Source: Limnohabitans sp. 63ED37-2 (lineage in GTDB: Bacteria; Pseudomonadota; Gammaproteobacteria; Burkholderiales; Burkholderiaceae_C). From it: DNA of 64,000 nucleotides. The translations under genes and the position numbers were made by a program. A model generated the notes under the pieces. It saw only the letters and a list, made by a program, of their open reading frames with translations, had not been told where the DNA came from and ran no database searches. The first letter of the stretch is position 1; the number at the start of each line of letters is the position of its first letter. Positions 8,230 through 17,822 of this stretch are shown piece by piece. The DNA lies in contig NZ_CP011774.1 in the NCBI RefSeq assembly GCF_001412535.1, positions 2,537,501 to 2,601,500 of the forward strand, given 5' to 3'.

Positions 8230-9279
8230 ATGAGCAGCGACATGAAGGTTTTCCGAGGCTTCCACCACCCCGACTTGGCCCCCGCTTGCGCCCTGACGAT
8301 TGGCAACTTCGACGGCGTGCACCGGGGTCACCAGGCCATGCTGGCGCTGTTGCGCAGCGAAGCGGCGCACCGCGGCGTGCCCAGTTGCGTGATGACCTTC
8401 GAGCCGCACCCGCGCGACTACTTTGCCAAGGCCTTGAACAAACCCGACTTGGCCCCGGCCCGCATCGCCACGCTGCGCGACAAGCTGCAGGAACTCGAGC
8501 GCTGCGGTGTGGACCAAGTGGTGGTGGTGCCCTTTGACGCCCGGCTGGCCAGCCAGTCGCCCCAAGACTTCATCCAGCAGGTGCTGGTGAAGGGCCTGGG
8601 CGTGCGCTATGTGCTGGTGGGCGACGATTTCCGCTTTGGTGCCCAACGCGCAGGCGACTACGCCATGCTCGACGCTGCCGGGCAAAACTTGGGCTTTGAC
8701 GTGGCCCGCATGAACAGCTACGAGGTGCGCGGCTTGCGCGTGTCCAGCTCGGCCGTGCGCGAGGCACTGGCCAAAGGCGACATGGCCGCGGTGCAGGCCC
8801 TGCTGGGTCGCCCCTACAGCATCAGTGGCCATGTGGTGCATGGACGCAAGCTGGGCCGCGAATTGGCCGCCACGGCCGAAGGCGCAGGCGACGGCTTTCG
8901 CACGCTGAATTTGCGTTTTTCGCACTGGAAACCCGCCGCCAGCGGCATCTTTGTGGTGCAGGTGCATGGCTTGGCCGAGCAGCCCTTGCGGGGCGTGGCC
9001 AATCTGGGCATCCGCCCCTCGCTGGACCCGAACGATGTGAACGGCGGGCGCGTGCTGCTGGAGACCCATGCCTTTGACTGGCCTGCCCAGCTGGGGGCCG
9101 AGGGGGGCTACGGTAAAATCATCCGGGTGGACTTGCTGCACAAATTACACGACGAGCTCAAATACGACGGTCTGGACGCCCTGACAAAGGGCATCGCCAA
9201 AGACTGCGACGACGCACAGGCGTGGTTTGCTTCGCGCCATGGTGAAACCAGCCGCCAAACCACCCGCGACCGAATTTGA
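8230..9279 (+). CDS. ribF: Bifunctional riboflavin kinase / FAD synthetase
   Basis: RibF phosphorylates riboflavin to FMN and adenylates FMN to FAD. The N-terminal nucleotidyltransferase domain has TIGNFDGVHRGHQAML and the conserved SSSAVREAL; the C-terminal flavokinase domain includes ISGHVVHGRKLGRE and SGIFVVQV. The length, 345-349 residues, is slightly above the usual 310. Two ATGs, 8230 and 8242, are possible; AGGA before the first favours it, though it is close to the codon. No FMN riboswitch is seen upstream. It is followed by ileS and lspA in the order common in proteobacteria. Confidence 0.96.
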   Translation: MSSDMKVFRGFHHPDLAPACALTIGNFDGVHRGHQAMLALLRSEAAHRGVPSCVMTFEPHPRDYFAKALNKPDLAPARIATLRDKLQELERCGVDQVVVVPFDARLASQSPQDFIQQVLVKGLGVRYVLVGDDFRFGAQRAGDYAMLDAAGQNLGFDVARMNSYEVRGLRVSSSAVREALAKGDMAAVQALLGRPYSISGHVVHGRKLGRELAATAEGAGDGFRTLNLRFSHWKPAASGIFVVQVHGLAEQPLRGVANLGIRPSLDPNDVNGGRVLLETHAFDWPAQLGAEGGYGKIIRVDLLHKLHDELKYDGLDALTKGIAKDCDDAQAWFASRHGETSRQTTRDRI

Positions 9280-9302
9280 CGCTCCGGCCCGCGTTTGCCG
9301 CC

Positions 9303-9390
9303 TTCGACAGGCTCAGGGCAAACAACCTCCACGGCCCACCCCCTTTTGATCTCTCCGAACGGCCCGCCGCTCGGGCTGAGCTTGTCGAAG
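9303..9390. repeat. Inverted intergenic repeat, TTCGACAGGCTCAG type
   Basis: TTCGACAGGCTCAGGGCAAAC at 9303-9323 is matched in inverse by CGGGCTGAGCTTGTCGAAG at 9372-9390. The arms could pair over about 18 bases with one or two mismatches around a 50-base loop. This short sequence is a familiar dispersed intergenic repeat in Burkholderiales and other proteobacteria. It sits between ribF and ileS and could form a structure in the shared transcript. Confidence 0.75.
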
Positions 9391-9410
9391 CCCTCTCGAC
9401 TTGACGCACC

Positions 9411-12290
9411 ATGACCGACAAAGACCAAAACCCCGACACCCGCATCAACATGATGGACACGCCGTTTCCCATGCGCGGCGACCTGCCCAAGCGCGAGCCG
9501 GGCTGGGTGAGCGAGTGGAACGATGGCGGTTTGTACAAAAAGCTGCGTGCTGCCCGCCAGGGTGCTCCGCTGTTTGTGCTGCACGATGGTCCGCCCTATG
9601 CCAACGGCAAACTGCACATCGGCCACGCACTCAACAAAGTGCTCAAAGACATGATCGTCAAGTCCAAGCAATTGGCGGGCTTTGACGCGCAATACATCCC
9701 CGGCTGGGACTGCCACGGCTTGCCGATCGAAAACGCGATTGAAAAACTGCACGGGCGCAACCTGAGCCGTGACGACATGCAGGCCAAGAGCCGTGCTTTT
9801 GCGACCGAGCAAATTGGTCAGCAGCGCGAAGACTTCAAGCGCCTGGGTGTGCTGGGCGACTGGGAGCGCCCCTACCGCACCATGGACTTCGCCAACGAGG
9901 CCGGTGAAATCCGCGCCTTCAAACGCGTGATCGAGCGCGGCTTTGTGTACCGGGGTCTGAAGCCCGTGTACTGGTGTTTTGACTGCGGCTCGTCTTTGGC
10001 CGAATTCGAGATCGAATACGCCGACAAAAAGAGCGACACGCTGGACGTGGCCTTTGAAGCCGACCACAACGCCGCGCTGGCCGCGGCCTTTGGCCTGCCC
10101 AAACTGCCCGGCGAGGGCAGCAAAAAAGCTTTTGCCGTCATCTGGACCACCACCGCCTGGACCATTCCTGCCAACCAAGCGCTGAACGCCCACCCCGAGC
10201 TGGAATACGCGCTGGTGGACACGCCGCGTGGCGTGCTGCTGCTGGCCGCCAGCCTGGTCGAGAAGTGCCTGGAGCGCTACAAGCTAGAAGGCAACGTGAT
10301 CGCCACAGCGGTGGGCGAAAAACTGCGTGGTCTGGTGTTCCGCCACCCGCTGTACGACACCGTGGCTGAAGGCGAAGGTGGCGAATATTGCTACCGCCGC
10401 AAATCACCGCTGTACCTGGCCGAGTACGTGACCGCCACCGACGGCACAGGCATCGTGCACTCGTCACCTGCCTACGGTGTGGACGACTTCAACTCCTGCG
10501 TGGCCAACGGCCTGAAATACGACGACATCTTGAACCCGGTGCAGGGCAACGGCGTGTACGCACAAGAGCTGCCCTTCTTTGGCGGCCAGCACATCTGGAA
10601 AGCTTGTGCCCGCGTGATCGAGGTGCTGGGCCAAAGCGACCGACTGATGGCCACGGTGGAAATCACCCACAGCTACCCGCACTGCTGGCGTCACAAAACG
10701 CCCGTCATCTACCGTGCCGCCGCCCAGTGGTTTGTGCGCATGGACGAGGGCGAAGGCGTGTTCACAAAAGACAAAGCCCCCAAAACCCTGCGCCAGCTGG
10801 CGCTGGACGCCATTGAGCAGACCCAGTTCTACCCTGAGAACGGCAAATCGCGTCTGCGCGACATGATCGCCAACCGACCCGACTGGTGCATCTCGCGACA
10901 GCGCTCATGGGGCGTGCCGGTGCCCTTCTTCTTGCACAAGGACAGCGGCGAGCTGCACCCCAACACCATGGCCATCTTGGACCAGGCCGCTGACATCGTG
11001 GAAAAAGGCGGCATCGAAGCCTGGAGCCGCGTGACCGTAGAAGAAATTTTGGGTGCGGTTGACGCGCCCAGCTACACCAAGAGCACCGACATTTTGGAAG
11101 TCTGGTTTGACTCCGGCTCCACATTCCAGCATGTGCTGCGCACCAGCCACAAAGACGCCTATGGCGTGGCGCCCTTCCACGACCAAGGCCCTGAGGCCGA
11201 CCTGTACCTGGAAGGTCACGACCAACACCGCGGCTGGTTCCACAGCTCGCTGCTGCTGGGCTGCGCCCTGTACGACCGCGCCCCTTACCGGGGCCTATTG
11301 ACCCACGGCTTTGCCACCGACGGCCAAGGCCGCAAGATGAGCAAGTCATTGGGCAACACGGTGGACCCGCAAACCATCACCTCCAAAATGGGCGCCGAAA
11401 TCGTGCGCCTGTGGGTGGCCTCGACCGACTACTCGGGCGACCTGAACATCGACGACAAGATCTTGGCCCGCGTGGTGGACGCCTACCGCCGCGTCCGCAA
11501 CACGCTGCGCTTCTTGCTGGCCAACGTGAGCGACTTCGACCCGGCAACTGACACCGTGCCCGACGACCAATTGCTGGAAATCGACCGCTTTGCGCTGGCC
11601 CGCGCCGCTGAGTTGCAAGCCGACATCCGCGCCCACTTTGACAAGTACGAGTTCCACCCCGTGGTCTCCAAGCTGCAGATCTATTGCTCGGAAGACCTGG
11701 GTGCGTTTTATTTGGACGTGCTCAAAGACCGCCTCTACACCACAGCGCCCAAGAGCCTGGCCCGCCGCAGTGCGCAAACCGCGCTCTACCGTATCACCCA
11801 CGGCATGCTGCGCTGGATGGCGCCCTTCTTGTCGTTCACGGCCGAAGAGGCCTGGAAGACCTTCGGCACCTCCGAGTCCATCTTCCTGGAAACCTTCAGC
11901 GACTTCGGCGCAGCCGATACTGATCTGCTGGCCAAGTGGGCCCGCATCCGCGACATCCGCGACTTGGTGAACAAAGACATCGAAAACCTGCGCACCGCAG
12001 GCCAAGTGGGGGCATCGCTGCAAGCCGAGATCACACTCACGGCACCAGCCGCTGACCACGCCCTGCTGGCCAGCTTGGGCGCAGACATCAAGTTTGTGTT
12101 CATCACCTCCAAGGTGACTTTGTTGGCAGGCGATGCACTGGTGGTGGAAGTTGCCGCCAGCCAGGCCACCAAATGCGAGCGCTGCTGGCACTACGTGGAC
12201 AACGTGGGCCACGATGCCGATCACCCCACGATTTGTGGCCGCTGCGTGAGCAACCTGCACGGCGCGGGCGAAACCCGCCTCGTCGCCTGA
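9411..12290 (+). CDS. ileS: Isoleucyl-tRNA synthetase
   Basis: IleS charges tRNA-Ile and edits misactivated valine. The 959-residue class I synthetase has the HIGH motif in [10 protein letters not shown], the CP1 editing domain in the middle, KMSKS in [10 protein letters not shown], and a C-terminal zinc finger with [10 protein letters not shown] and [10 protein letters not shown]. The ATG at 9411 lies 21 bases after the inverted repeat. It is the second gene of the ribF-ileS-lspA group. The length and motifs indicate a fully functional bacterial-type enzyme. Confidence 0.98.
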   Translation: MTDKDQNPDTRINMMDTPFPMRGDLPKREPGWVSEWNDGGLYKKLRAARQGAPLFVLHDGPPYANGKLHIGHALNKVLKDMIVKSKQLAGFDAQYIPGWDCHGLPIENAIEKLHGRNLSRDDMQAKSRAFATEQIGQQREDFKRLGVLGDWERPYRTMDFANEAGEIRAFKRVIERGFVYRGLKPVYWCFDCGSSLAEFEIEYADKKSDTLDVAFEADHNAALAAAFGLPKLPGEGSKKAFAVIWTTTAWTIPANQALNAHPELEYALVDTPRGVLLLAASLVEKCLERYKLEGNVIATAVGEKLRGLVFRHPLYDTVAEGEGGEYCYRRKSPLYLAEYVTATDGTGIVHSSPAYGVDDFNSCVANGLKYDDILNPVQGNGVYAQELPFFGGQHIWKACARVIEVLGQSDRLMATVEITHSYPHCWRHKTPVIYRAAAQWFVRMDEGEGVFTKDKAPKTLRQLALDAIEQTQFYPENGKSRLRDMIANRPDWCISRQRSWGVPVPFFLHKDSGELHPNTMAILDQAADIVEKGGIEAWSRVTVEEILGAVDAPSYTKSTDILEVWFDSGSTFQHVLRTSHKDAYGVAPFHDQGPEADLYLEGHDQHRGWFHSSLLLGCALYDRAPYRGLLTHGFATDGQGRKMSKSLGNTVDPQTITSKMGAEIVRLWVASTDYSGDLNIDDKILARVVDAYRRVRNTLRFLLANVSDFDPATDTVPDDQLLEIDRFALARAAELQADIRAHFDKYEFHPVVSKLQIYCSEDLGAFYLDVLKDRLYTTAPKSLARRSAQTALYRITHGMLRWMAPFLSFTAEEAWKTFGTSESIFLETFSDFGAADTDLLAKWARIRDIRDLVNKDIENLRTAGQVGASLQAEITLTAPAADHALLASLGADIKFVFITSKVTLLAGDALVVEVAASQATKCERCWHYVDNVGHDADHPTICGRCVSNLHGAGETRLVA

Positions 12291-12321
12291 CCCTCACCTC
12301 CCCAAAAGACAAGGCAAGCAC

Positions 12322-12822
12322 ATGGCCAGCTCCAAAAAAATCGGCAAAGGGCCTGGTATGGCACTCTGGCTGGGCATTGCCCTGCTGGTGCTGGTGCTCG
12401 ACCAGTTCACCAAGGTGTTGGTGCTGGGTGCTTTTCAGCTGGGCGACAGCACACCCATCACCTCGTTCTTCAATTTGGTGCGGGTGCACAACCACGGCGC
12501 AGCCTTTTCGTTTTTGGCAGGTGCAGGGGGTTGGCAGCGCTGGTTTTTCACCGTCATTGGCGTGGCAGCGGCCATCTTCATGGTCTGGATGCTGCGTGCA
12601 CACCCCGGCCAAAAACTCTTCAGCCTGGCCATCTCGCTCATTTTGGGCGGTGCCATTGGCAACGTGGTGGACCGCCTGCTGCACGGCTACGTGGTCGACT
12701 TTCTCGACTTTTACTGGGGTGCCTGGCACTTCCCGGCCTTCAACGTGGCCGATGCGGGCATCAGTGTGGGCGCGGCGCTTTTGATCTTGGACGAAATCCT
12801 GCGCGTTCGTCGCGGGCGTTGA
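12322..12822 (+). CDS. lspA: Lipoprotein signal peptidase (signal peptidase II)
   Basis: LspA is the inner-membrane aspartyl protease that cleaves prolipoproteins after lipid attachment. The 166 residues include four hydrophobic segments, DQFTKVLV near residue 27, [14 protein letters not shown], and the two catalytic aspartates in GYVVDF (about D126) and FNVADAGI (about D144). It starts 31 bases after ileS behind AAGGCAAGC and is probably co-transcribed with it, the standard arrangement. Confidence 0.98.
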   Translation: MASSKKIGKGPGMALWLGIALLVLVLDQFTKVLVLGAFQLGDSTPITSFFNLVRVHNHGAAFSFLAGAGGWQRWFFTVIGVAAAIFMVWMLRAHPGQKLFSLAISLILGGAIGNVVDRLLHGYVVDFLDFYWGAWHFPAFNVADAGISVGAALLILDEILRVRRGR

Positions 12823-12853
12823 CCAGACCTTGCTGGCTTCAGACAATAGCCCC

Positions 12854-13288
12854 ATGAACACCCCTGCACTCGACCTCGCGCCTTTTCGCCAAGCTTTGGC
12901 CTCGCTGGAAGACGGGCTGGATGTTGTGCGGGACACCGCTTGGTTCCATCAGCAAAACGACAAAGTACGCCACACCCTGATCGCTGGGGTGATTCAAAAC
13001 TTCGAATTCGTTTATGAAATCAGCACCAAAATGCTGCGTCGTCGTCTGGAAATGGACGCGCTGAACCCCAGCGAAGTGGACTTTGCCAACTTTCGTGATG
13101 TGCTGCGGATCGCTGCTGAAAAAGGCCTGATCACGGATGTGGCCGTGTGGTTTGGCTACCGCCAAATGCGCAACATCACGGCGCACACCTACGACCATCA
13201 AAAGGCCCAGCAAGTTTATGAAGGCACGCAAGCCTTCATGCTGGATGCCCGCCTTTTGTTAGCGCGACTTGAAGATGCCATTGAGTGA
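12854..13288 (+). CDS. HEPN protein, HI0074 family (probable toxin of a HEPN/MNT pair)
   Basis: This 144-residue protein belongs to the nucleotidyltransferase substrate-binding family (HI0074-like), part of the HEPN fold. The HEPN RNase signature R-x4-H is visible as MRNITAHTYD near residue 107, after GVIQNFEFVYEISTKML, which is typical for the family. The next gene, an MNT nucleotidyltransferase, overlaps it by 14 bases. HEPN/MNT pairs act as toxin-antitoxin systems, the HEPN being an RNase and the MNT blocking it by modification or complex formation. Gene order with HEPN first is usual for the HI0074/HI0073 type. That it is toxic here is inference. Confidence 0.9.
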   Translation: MNTPALDLAPFRQALASLEDGLDVVRDTAWFHQQNDKVRHTLIAGVIQNFEFVYEISTKMLRRRLEMDALNPSEVDFANFRDVLRIAAEKGLITDVAVWFGYRQMRNITAHTYDHQKAQQVYEGTQAFMLDARLLLARLEDAIE

Positions 13289-13592
13289 GCCAGCACACGG
13301 CATGAGCGTCACGGAACTGACGCTGGTCCAAAGCATCCTGAACACCTGGTTGCCCTCACACGAAGTGCGCATGTTTGGATCGCGTGCCCGCGGCAAGCCC
13401 AAGCCCTACTCCGACCTGGACCTGGTCATCATGGGCGATACGCCCTTACCTCTGAGCACATTGGGCCAATTGCAAGACGCTTTTGCCAACAGCGATCTGC
13501 CTTGGCGCGTAGATGTGGTGGACTGGGCCAGCACTTCACCAGAGTTTCAAAGCCACATCGCTGACCACAGTGTCCATATCAGCGATTGGTGA
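13275..13592 (+). CDS. MNT-domain nucleotidyltransferase, HI0073 family (probable antitoxin)
   Basis: This 105-residue minimal nucleotidyltransferase carries the signature FGSRARGKPKPYSDLDLVIM, that is GSxxxG followed by the metal-binding DxD, and a third Asp in WRVDVVDW. It overlaps the HEPN gene by 14 bases, so translation is coupled; a TTG at 13269 in the same frame is a less likely start. In characterised pairs the MNT protein transfers AMP or adenylates to the HEPN toxin and neutralises it. The residues needed for transfer are intact. No operator is evident; the pair lies 31 bases after lspA and may share its transcript. Confidence 0.9.
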   Translation: MPLSEPAHGMSVTELTLVQSILNTWLPSHEVRMFGSRARGKPKPYSDLDLVIMGDTPLPLSTLGQLQDAFANSDLPWRVDVVDWASTSPEFQSHIADHSVHISDW

Positions 13593-13679
13593 GACTCAGC
13601 TTTCACCCAGCGACCTCAACCCACAGCACCCACAACTCAGGTAAGCTACCTCCCCTGATTGAAAAACACGGAGACCACC

Positions 13680-14828
13680 ATGCCCGGATTGCTGCCCCAC
13701 ATCGACCCCGACGGTCTGCTTGAGTTTTCGGTGGTCTACACCGACCGTGCGCTCAACCACATGTCCAAGCGCTTTGGCGGCGTGATGACCGACATCTCGC
13801 GCATGCTCAAAACCGTGTACGGTGCGCACTCGGTCGCGCTGGTGCCCGGCAGCGGCACTTTTGGCATGGAGTCAGTCGCTCGCCAATTTGCCACCAATCA
13901 ACATGTGATGGTCATCCGCAACGGCTGGTTCAGCTACCGCTGGACGCAGATTTTTGACATGGGCCAGATCCCCAAGAGCCACACGGTGATCAAAGCCCGC
14001 CGCGTGTCGGAAAGCTCACAAGCCGCCTGGGCGCCTGCCCCCATTGCCGAAGTGACCGCCGCCATTGCCGCCGAAAAACCCGCCTTGGTTTTTGCGCCGC
14101 ATGTCGAAACCTCGGCCGGCATGATCTTGCCCGACGACTACTTGAAAGCATTGGCCGATGCTGTGCACGCCGTGGGTGGCCTGTTGGTGCTGGACTGCAT
14201 CGCCTCTGGCGCCATGTGGGTGGACATGAAGGCCACGGGTGTAGACGTGCTGATCAGCGCGCCCCAAAAAGGCTGGAGCAGCTCACCGGCCTGCGCCATG
14301 GTCATGCTGAGCGAGCGTGCCCGCCAAGCGATCGACGACACCACCAGCACCACCTTTGCGATGGACCTGAAGAAGTGGCTGCAAGTGATGGAAACCTACG
14401 AAAGTGGGGGCCACATGTACCACACCACCTTGCCCACCGACGCCTTGTTGCGCCTGCAAGACGCCATGTTGGAGACCGAAGCCTATGGCTTTGCCAAGGT
14501 GCGCGAAGAACAAATCACACTGGGCCGCCGTGTGAGAGCCTTGCTTTTGGAGCATGGCTTCCCCAGCGTGGCCGCGCCCGGCTTTGAAGCGCCCGGCGTG
14601 GTGGTGAGTTACACCACCGACCCCGAAATTCAGAGCAGCAAGAAGTTTTTGGCGCTGGGCCTGCAGACCGCTGCGGGCGTGCCCCTGCAGTGCGACGAAC
14701 CGGCCGACTTCCGCACCTTCCGCATGGGCCTGTTTGGCTTGGACAAATGGCACAACGTGGACCGCACGCTGCAGCAACTGAGCGGCGCACTCGAGACCCT
14801 TGCCCCCAAGGCCAAGCTGGCAGCCTGA
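13680..14828 (+). CDS. Class V aminotransferase, alanine/serine-glyoxylate type
   Basis: This 382-residue PLP-dependent enzyme belongs to the alanine-glyoxylate/serine-pyruvate aminotransferase group. Seen are the N-terminal GSGTFGMESVA phosphate region, VLDCIASGAMWVDM with the PLP-contacting Asp, and the Schiff-base lysine in SAPQKGWSSSPACAMV. The ATG at 13680 follows CACGGAGACC; an upstream TTG at 13659 is less likely. It stands alone, closed by a strong terminator. The amino donor, and whether it works in glycine/serine metabolism, photorespiration-like glyoxylate removal or taurine/phosphonate use, cannot be decided from the sequence. Confidence 0.88.
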   Translation: MPGLLPHIDPDGLLEFSVVYTDRALNHMSKRFGGVMTDISRMLKTVYGAHSVALVPGSGTFGMESVARQFATNQHVMVIRNGWFSYRWTQIFDMGQIPKSHTVIKARRVSESSQAAWAPAPIAEVTAAIAAEKPALVFAPHVETSAGMILPDDYLKALADAVHAVGGLLVLDCIASGAMWVDMKATGVDVLISAPQKGWSSSPACAMVMLSERARQAIDDTTSTTFAMDLKKWLQVMETYESGGHMYHTTLPTDALLRLQDAMLETEAYGFAKVREEQITLGRRVRALLLEHGFPSVAAPGFEAPGVVVSYTTDPEIQSSKKFLALGLQTAAGVPLQCDEPADFRTFRMGLFGLDKWHNVDRTLQQLSGALETLAPKAKLAA

Positions 14829-14846
14829 TCGGGACCACTCGCCCCA

Positions 14847-14883
14847 CAAAAAAACCGCTGACCCGTGAGGGCAGCGGTTTTTT
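14847..14883. terminator. Bidirectional terminator between aminotransferase and quinone reductase
   Basis: An A-run, the stem AACCGCTG-ACCCGTGAGGG-CAGCGGTT and a T-run lie between two convergent genes, so it can end both transcripts. Confidence 0.9.
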
Positions 14884-14934
14884 GTTGGGTGCATCGAGGC
14901 CCGGGGTGAAAACCCCAAGCGCCGATGCCTCACC

Positions 14935-15918
14935 TTACAAGGTGATGATGGTGCAACCCGTGGTCTTGCGGGCTTCCAGAGCGATGTGGGCGTCCTGAAT
15001 TTGTGCGAGCGGGAAGGTCTGGTCGATGTGGATCTTCACCTTGCCGCTGGTCACCGCTTCAAACAAATCGTCGGCCATGGCCTGCGTGTTTTCGCGGGTG
15101 GTGATGTGGCTGAACAAGGTTTGGCGTGTCACGTAGATCGAACCCTTGGGGCCCAAGATGCCAGGCGCAAACGGGGCCACAGGGCCTGAGGCGTTGCCAA
15201 AGCTGGCCATCAAACCAAACGGCGCCAAACAATCGAGCGACTTGTCCCAAGTGTCTTTGCCCACCGAGTCGTAAACCACTTTGACGCCCTTGCCACCGGT
15301 GATTTCTTTGACTTTGGCTTGGAAATCTTCGGTGGAATAGTTGATGCAAAACTCGGCGCCATTGGCTTTGGCCAATGCGCACTTGGCATCGCTTCCTGCA
15401 GTGCCAATCAAACGCAAACCCAGGGCCTTGGCCCACTGGCAAGCGATCAGGCCCACGCCACCGGCGGCGGCATGGAACAACACAAAGTCACCGGCTTTCA
15501 AACCGCCTTGGGGCAGCGTGCGCTTGAGCAAATATTGCGCTGTCAGGCCTTTGAGCATCATGGCCGCGCCCGTCTCGAACGAGATCGCATCGGGCAGCTT
15601 GCACACGCATTTGGCGGGCATCACACGCACTTCGCAGTAGCTGCCAGGCGGCTGGCTGGCGTAGGCTGCGCGGTCCCCCACCTTCAGGTGCGTGACGCCC
15701 TCGCCCACGGCTTCCACCACGCCCGAGCCTTCCATGCCCAATTTGAGGGGCATGGGCAGTGGGTACAAACCACCACGCTGGTAAACGTCGATGAAATTCA
15801 GGCCAATGGCCTTGTGGCGGATGCGGATCTCACCAGGGCCGGGCTCGCCCACGGTGACATCGACCAATTTCATGACTTCGGGACCGCCGTTCTGGTCGAT
15901 CTGGACTGCAAGGCTCAT
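14935..15918 (-). CDS. NAD(P)H:quinone oxidoreductase, zeta-crystallin type
   Basis: This 327-residue medium-chain dehydrogenase/reductase is of the QOR type, which reduces quinones with NADPH without zinc. The nucleotide-binding motif is HAAAGGVGLIACQWAKALG, and the zinc-ligand cysteine cluster of alcohol dehydrogenases is absent. The N terminus MSLAVQIDQNGGPEVMKLVDV and GLNFIDVYQRGGLYPLPMP are family hallmarks. A GGAGAAC precedes the ATG. It is monocistronic and convergent with the aminotransferase. Likely role: quinone or enal detoxification; the true substrate is unknown. Confidence 0.93.
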   Translation of the reverse strand: MSLAVQIDQNGGPEVMKLVDVTVGEPGPGEIRIRHKAIGLNFIDVYQRGGLYPLPMPLKLGMEGSGVVEAVGEGVTHLKVGDRAAYASQPPGSYCEVRVMPAKCVCKLPDAISFETGAAMMLKGLTAQYLLKRTLPQGGLKAGDFVLFHAAAGGVGLIACQWAKALGLRLIGTAGSDAKCALAKANGAEFCINYSTEDFQAKVKEITGGKGVKVVYDSVGKDTWDKSLDCLAPFGLMASFGNASGPVAPFAPGILGPKGSIYVTRQTLFSHITTRENTQAMADDLFEAVTSGKVKIHIDQTFPLAQIQDAHIALEARKTTGCTIITL

Positions 15919-16049
15919 GTTGTTCTCCTGTTGGAATGGGGTGACAGACCGGACACTTTGCCACGAAACACGAGCCCGAGCCGGTAAAAGGGGCAGTTGG
16001 GGGACAGTTTGGCGACAGCGGGAAAACCCGAATGCCGATACAGTGCCGC

Positions 16050-16949
16050 ATGACCCAAAAACTCACGCCTGTCACAGCCTTGCTGCTGACCGTTCCCCCA
16101 TTGCTGTGGGCGGGCAATGCCGTGGTGGGCCGCTTGGTCAGCGACCTGGTGCCGCCCATCACGCTCAATTTCTTGCGCTGGGCGGTGGCCTTGTTCATCT
16201 TGCTGCCCTTGGCCGCTTGGGTTTTGAAGCGCAACAGTGGCCTGTGGCAACACTGGCGGCGCTTTGCCTTGCTCAGTTTGCTGGGTGTGGGTTGCTACAA
16301 CGCGCTGCAATACCTGGCCCTGCAAACCTCCACCCCGCTCAACGTGACCTTGGTGGCCGCCAGCGGCCCGGTGTGGATGCTGGCCATTGGGGCCCTGTTT
16401 TTTCAGGCCCCGGTGCGCCGTGCCCAGGTGTACGGAGCAGCCCTGTCGATTGTGGGCGTGCTGGTGGTCTTGTCACGGGGTGATTGGGCTCAACTCTTGG
16501 CGGTCAAACTGGTGATCGGTGACCTGTTCATTTTGTTGGCCACCGCCTGCTGGTCTTGGTACAGCTGGATGCTCAGCCGCAAAGACGAGCCCGAAGCCAT
16601 CCGACAGGACTGGGCCGCCTTCTTGCTCGCGCAAGTGGTCTTTGGTCTGGGCTGGTCGGGCTTGTTTGCGGGCATGGAATGGGGATTGACCGATGCCCAC
16701 ATCAACTGGGGTTGGCCCTTGGTCAGTGCACTGGCCTTTGTGGCCGTAGGCCCGGCCGTGATGGCCTACCGCTGCTGGGGCCTGGGCATCCAGCAAGCGG
16801 GGCCTGCGGTGGCGGGGTTTTTTGCCAACCTCACGCCATTGTTCGCGGCCGTCTTCTCAGCCGCCTTTTTGGGTGAGCTGCCGCAGCTTTATCACGTGCT
16901 GGCGTTCGGGCTGATCATTGGTGGGATCTGGGTGTCATCGCGGCGCTGA
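16050..16949 (+). CDS. EamA/DMT-family transporter
   Basis: This inner-membrane protein of about 299 residues has ten predicted hydrophobic segments arranged as two EamA repeats, the drug/metabolite transporter fold. The first repeat begins LLLTVPPLLWAGNAVVGRLV and the second is around LFILLATACWSWYSWMLS. Such proteins mostly export amino acids or other small metabolites. Both ATG 16032 and 16050 are possible; neither has a clear ribosome site. It is divergent from the quinone reductase and convergent with the SDR gene. The substrate cannot be predicted. Confidence 0.88.
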   Translation: MTQKLTPVTALLLTVPPLLWAGNAVVGRLVSDLVPPITLNFLRWAVALFILLPLAAWVLKRNSGLWQHWRRFALLSLLGVGCYNALQYLALQTSTPLNVTLVAASGPVWMLAIGALFFQAPVRRAQVYGAALSIVGVLVVLSRGDWAQLLAVKLVIGDLFILLATACWSWYSWMLSRKDEPEAIRQDWAAFLLAQVVFGLGWSGLFAGMEWGLTDAHINWGWPLVSALAFVAVGPAVMAYRCWGLGIQQAGPAVAGFFANLTPLFAAVFSAAFLGELPQLYHVLAFGLIIGGIWVSSRR

Positions 16950-16980
16950 GCACCGCAACAAACACCACAAGCTGCTGGCG

Positions 16981-17781
16981 TCAGAACGTCCCCGCGTAGG
17001 CCCCACCATCCGCCAACACGTTCTGCCCCGTCATGTAGGCCGCATGCTGACTGCACAAAAAGGCGCAGATGGCACCGAACTCTTGCGGATTGCCGTAGCG
17101 GCCTGCAGGGATTTGCGCTTGCTGGATCACGCGCAGCTCTTCCACCGTTTTGCCTTGCTTTTGCGCCATGGCGGGCAGGGTGGCCCGGATGCGGTCAGTG
17201 TCAAATTTGCCGGGCAGCAGGTTGTTGATGGTCACGCCTTTGGCAGCAATGCCGCTGCGCGAAGCCCCGGCCACAAAGCCCGTGAGGCCGCTGCGTGCGC
17301 CGTTGGACAGGCCCAGCACGTCGATGGGCGCTTTGACGGCGCTGCTGGTGATGTTGACGATGCGGCCAAAGCCTCGTGCGGCCATGCGGTCCACGGTGGC
17401 CTTGATGAGCTCAATCGGGGTGAGCATGTTGCCGTCGATGGCTTTGAGCCAGGCCTCGCGGCCCCAGTCGCGGAAGTCGCCGGGCGGCGGGCCGCCAGCG
17501 TTGGTGACCACGATGTCGTAATCTTTGCCTGGGCCGCCTGCCACGTTCCAGATGGCTTCGCGTCCCGCTTCGGTGGTGATGTCCACCGCCACAGCGATCA
17601 ACTGAACCTTACCGCCGGTCTCGGCACGCAAGTCGTCCACGGCTTTGTTCAGCACCTCGGCACCGCGTGCCACCATGACCACGTTCACGCCTTCCAAGGC
17701 CAAGGCCCGGGCGCAACCCCAGCCCAAGCCTTTGCTTGCGCCACCCACCAAAGCCCACTTGCCTGCAATGCCCAAGTCCAT
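16981..17781 (-). CDS. SDR-family protein with non-canonical active site
   Basis: This 266-residue short-chain dehydrogenase/reductase has the nucleotide-binding loop GGASKGLGWGCARAL at residue 12 and NAGGPPPGDF (NAG motif), but where most members have YxxxK it reads GLSNGARSGLTGF, so both the catalytic Tyr and Lys are replaced. The upstream serines in NITSSAVKAP remain. This matches a subgroup of FabG-like SDRs known for an imperfect tetrad. The ATG at 17781 has AGGAGA at a good distance, while the frame further upstream reads into the neighbour. It follows the EamA gene by 41 bases and may be the last gene of the tct-ggt group. Confidence 0.9.
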   Translation of the reverse strand: MDLGIAGKWALVGGASKGLGWGCARALALEGVNVVMVARGAEVLNKAVDDLRAETGGKVQLIAVAVDITTEAGREAIWNVAGGPGKDYDIVVTNAGGPPPGDFRDWGREAWLKAIDGNMLTPIELIKATVDRMAARGFGRIVNITSSAVKAPIDVLGLSNGARSGLTGFVAGASRSGIAAKGVTINNLLPGKFDTDRIRATLPAMAQKQGKTVEELRVIQQAQIPAGRYGNPQEFGAICAFLCSQHAAYMTGQNVLADGGAYAGTF

Positions 17782-17822
17782 GTCAATCTCCTGATTTGAT
17801 GTTGTGCGGCTTGCTGGCCGCG

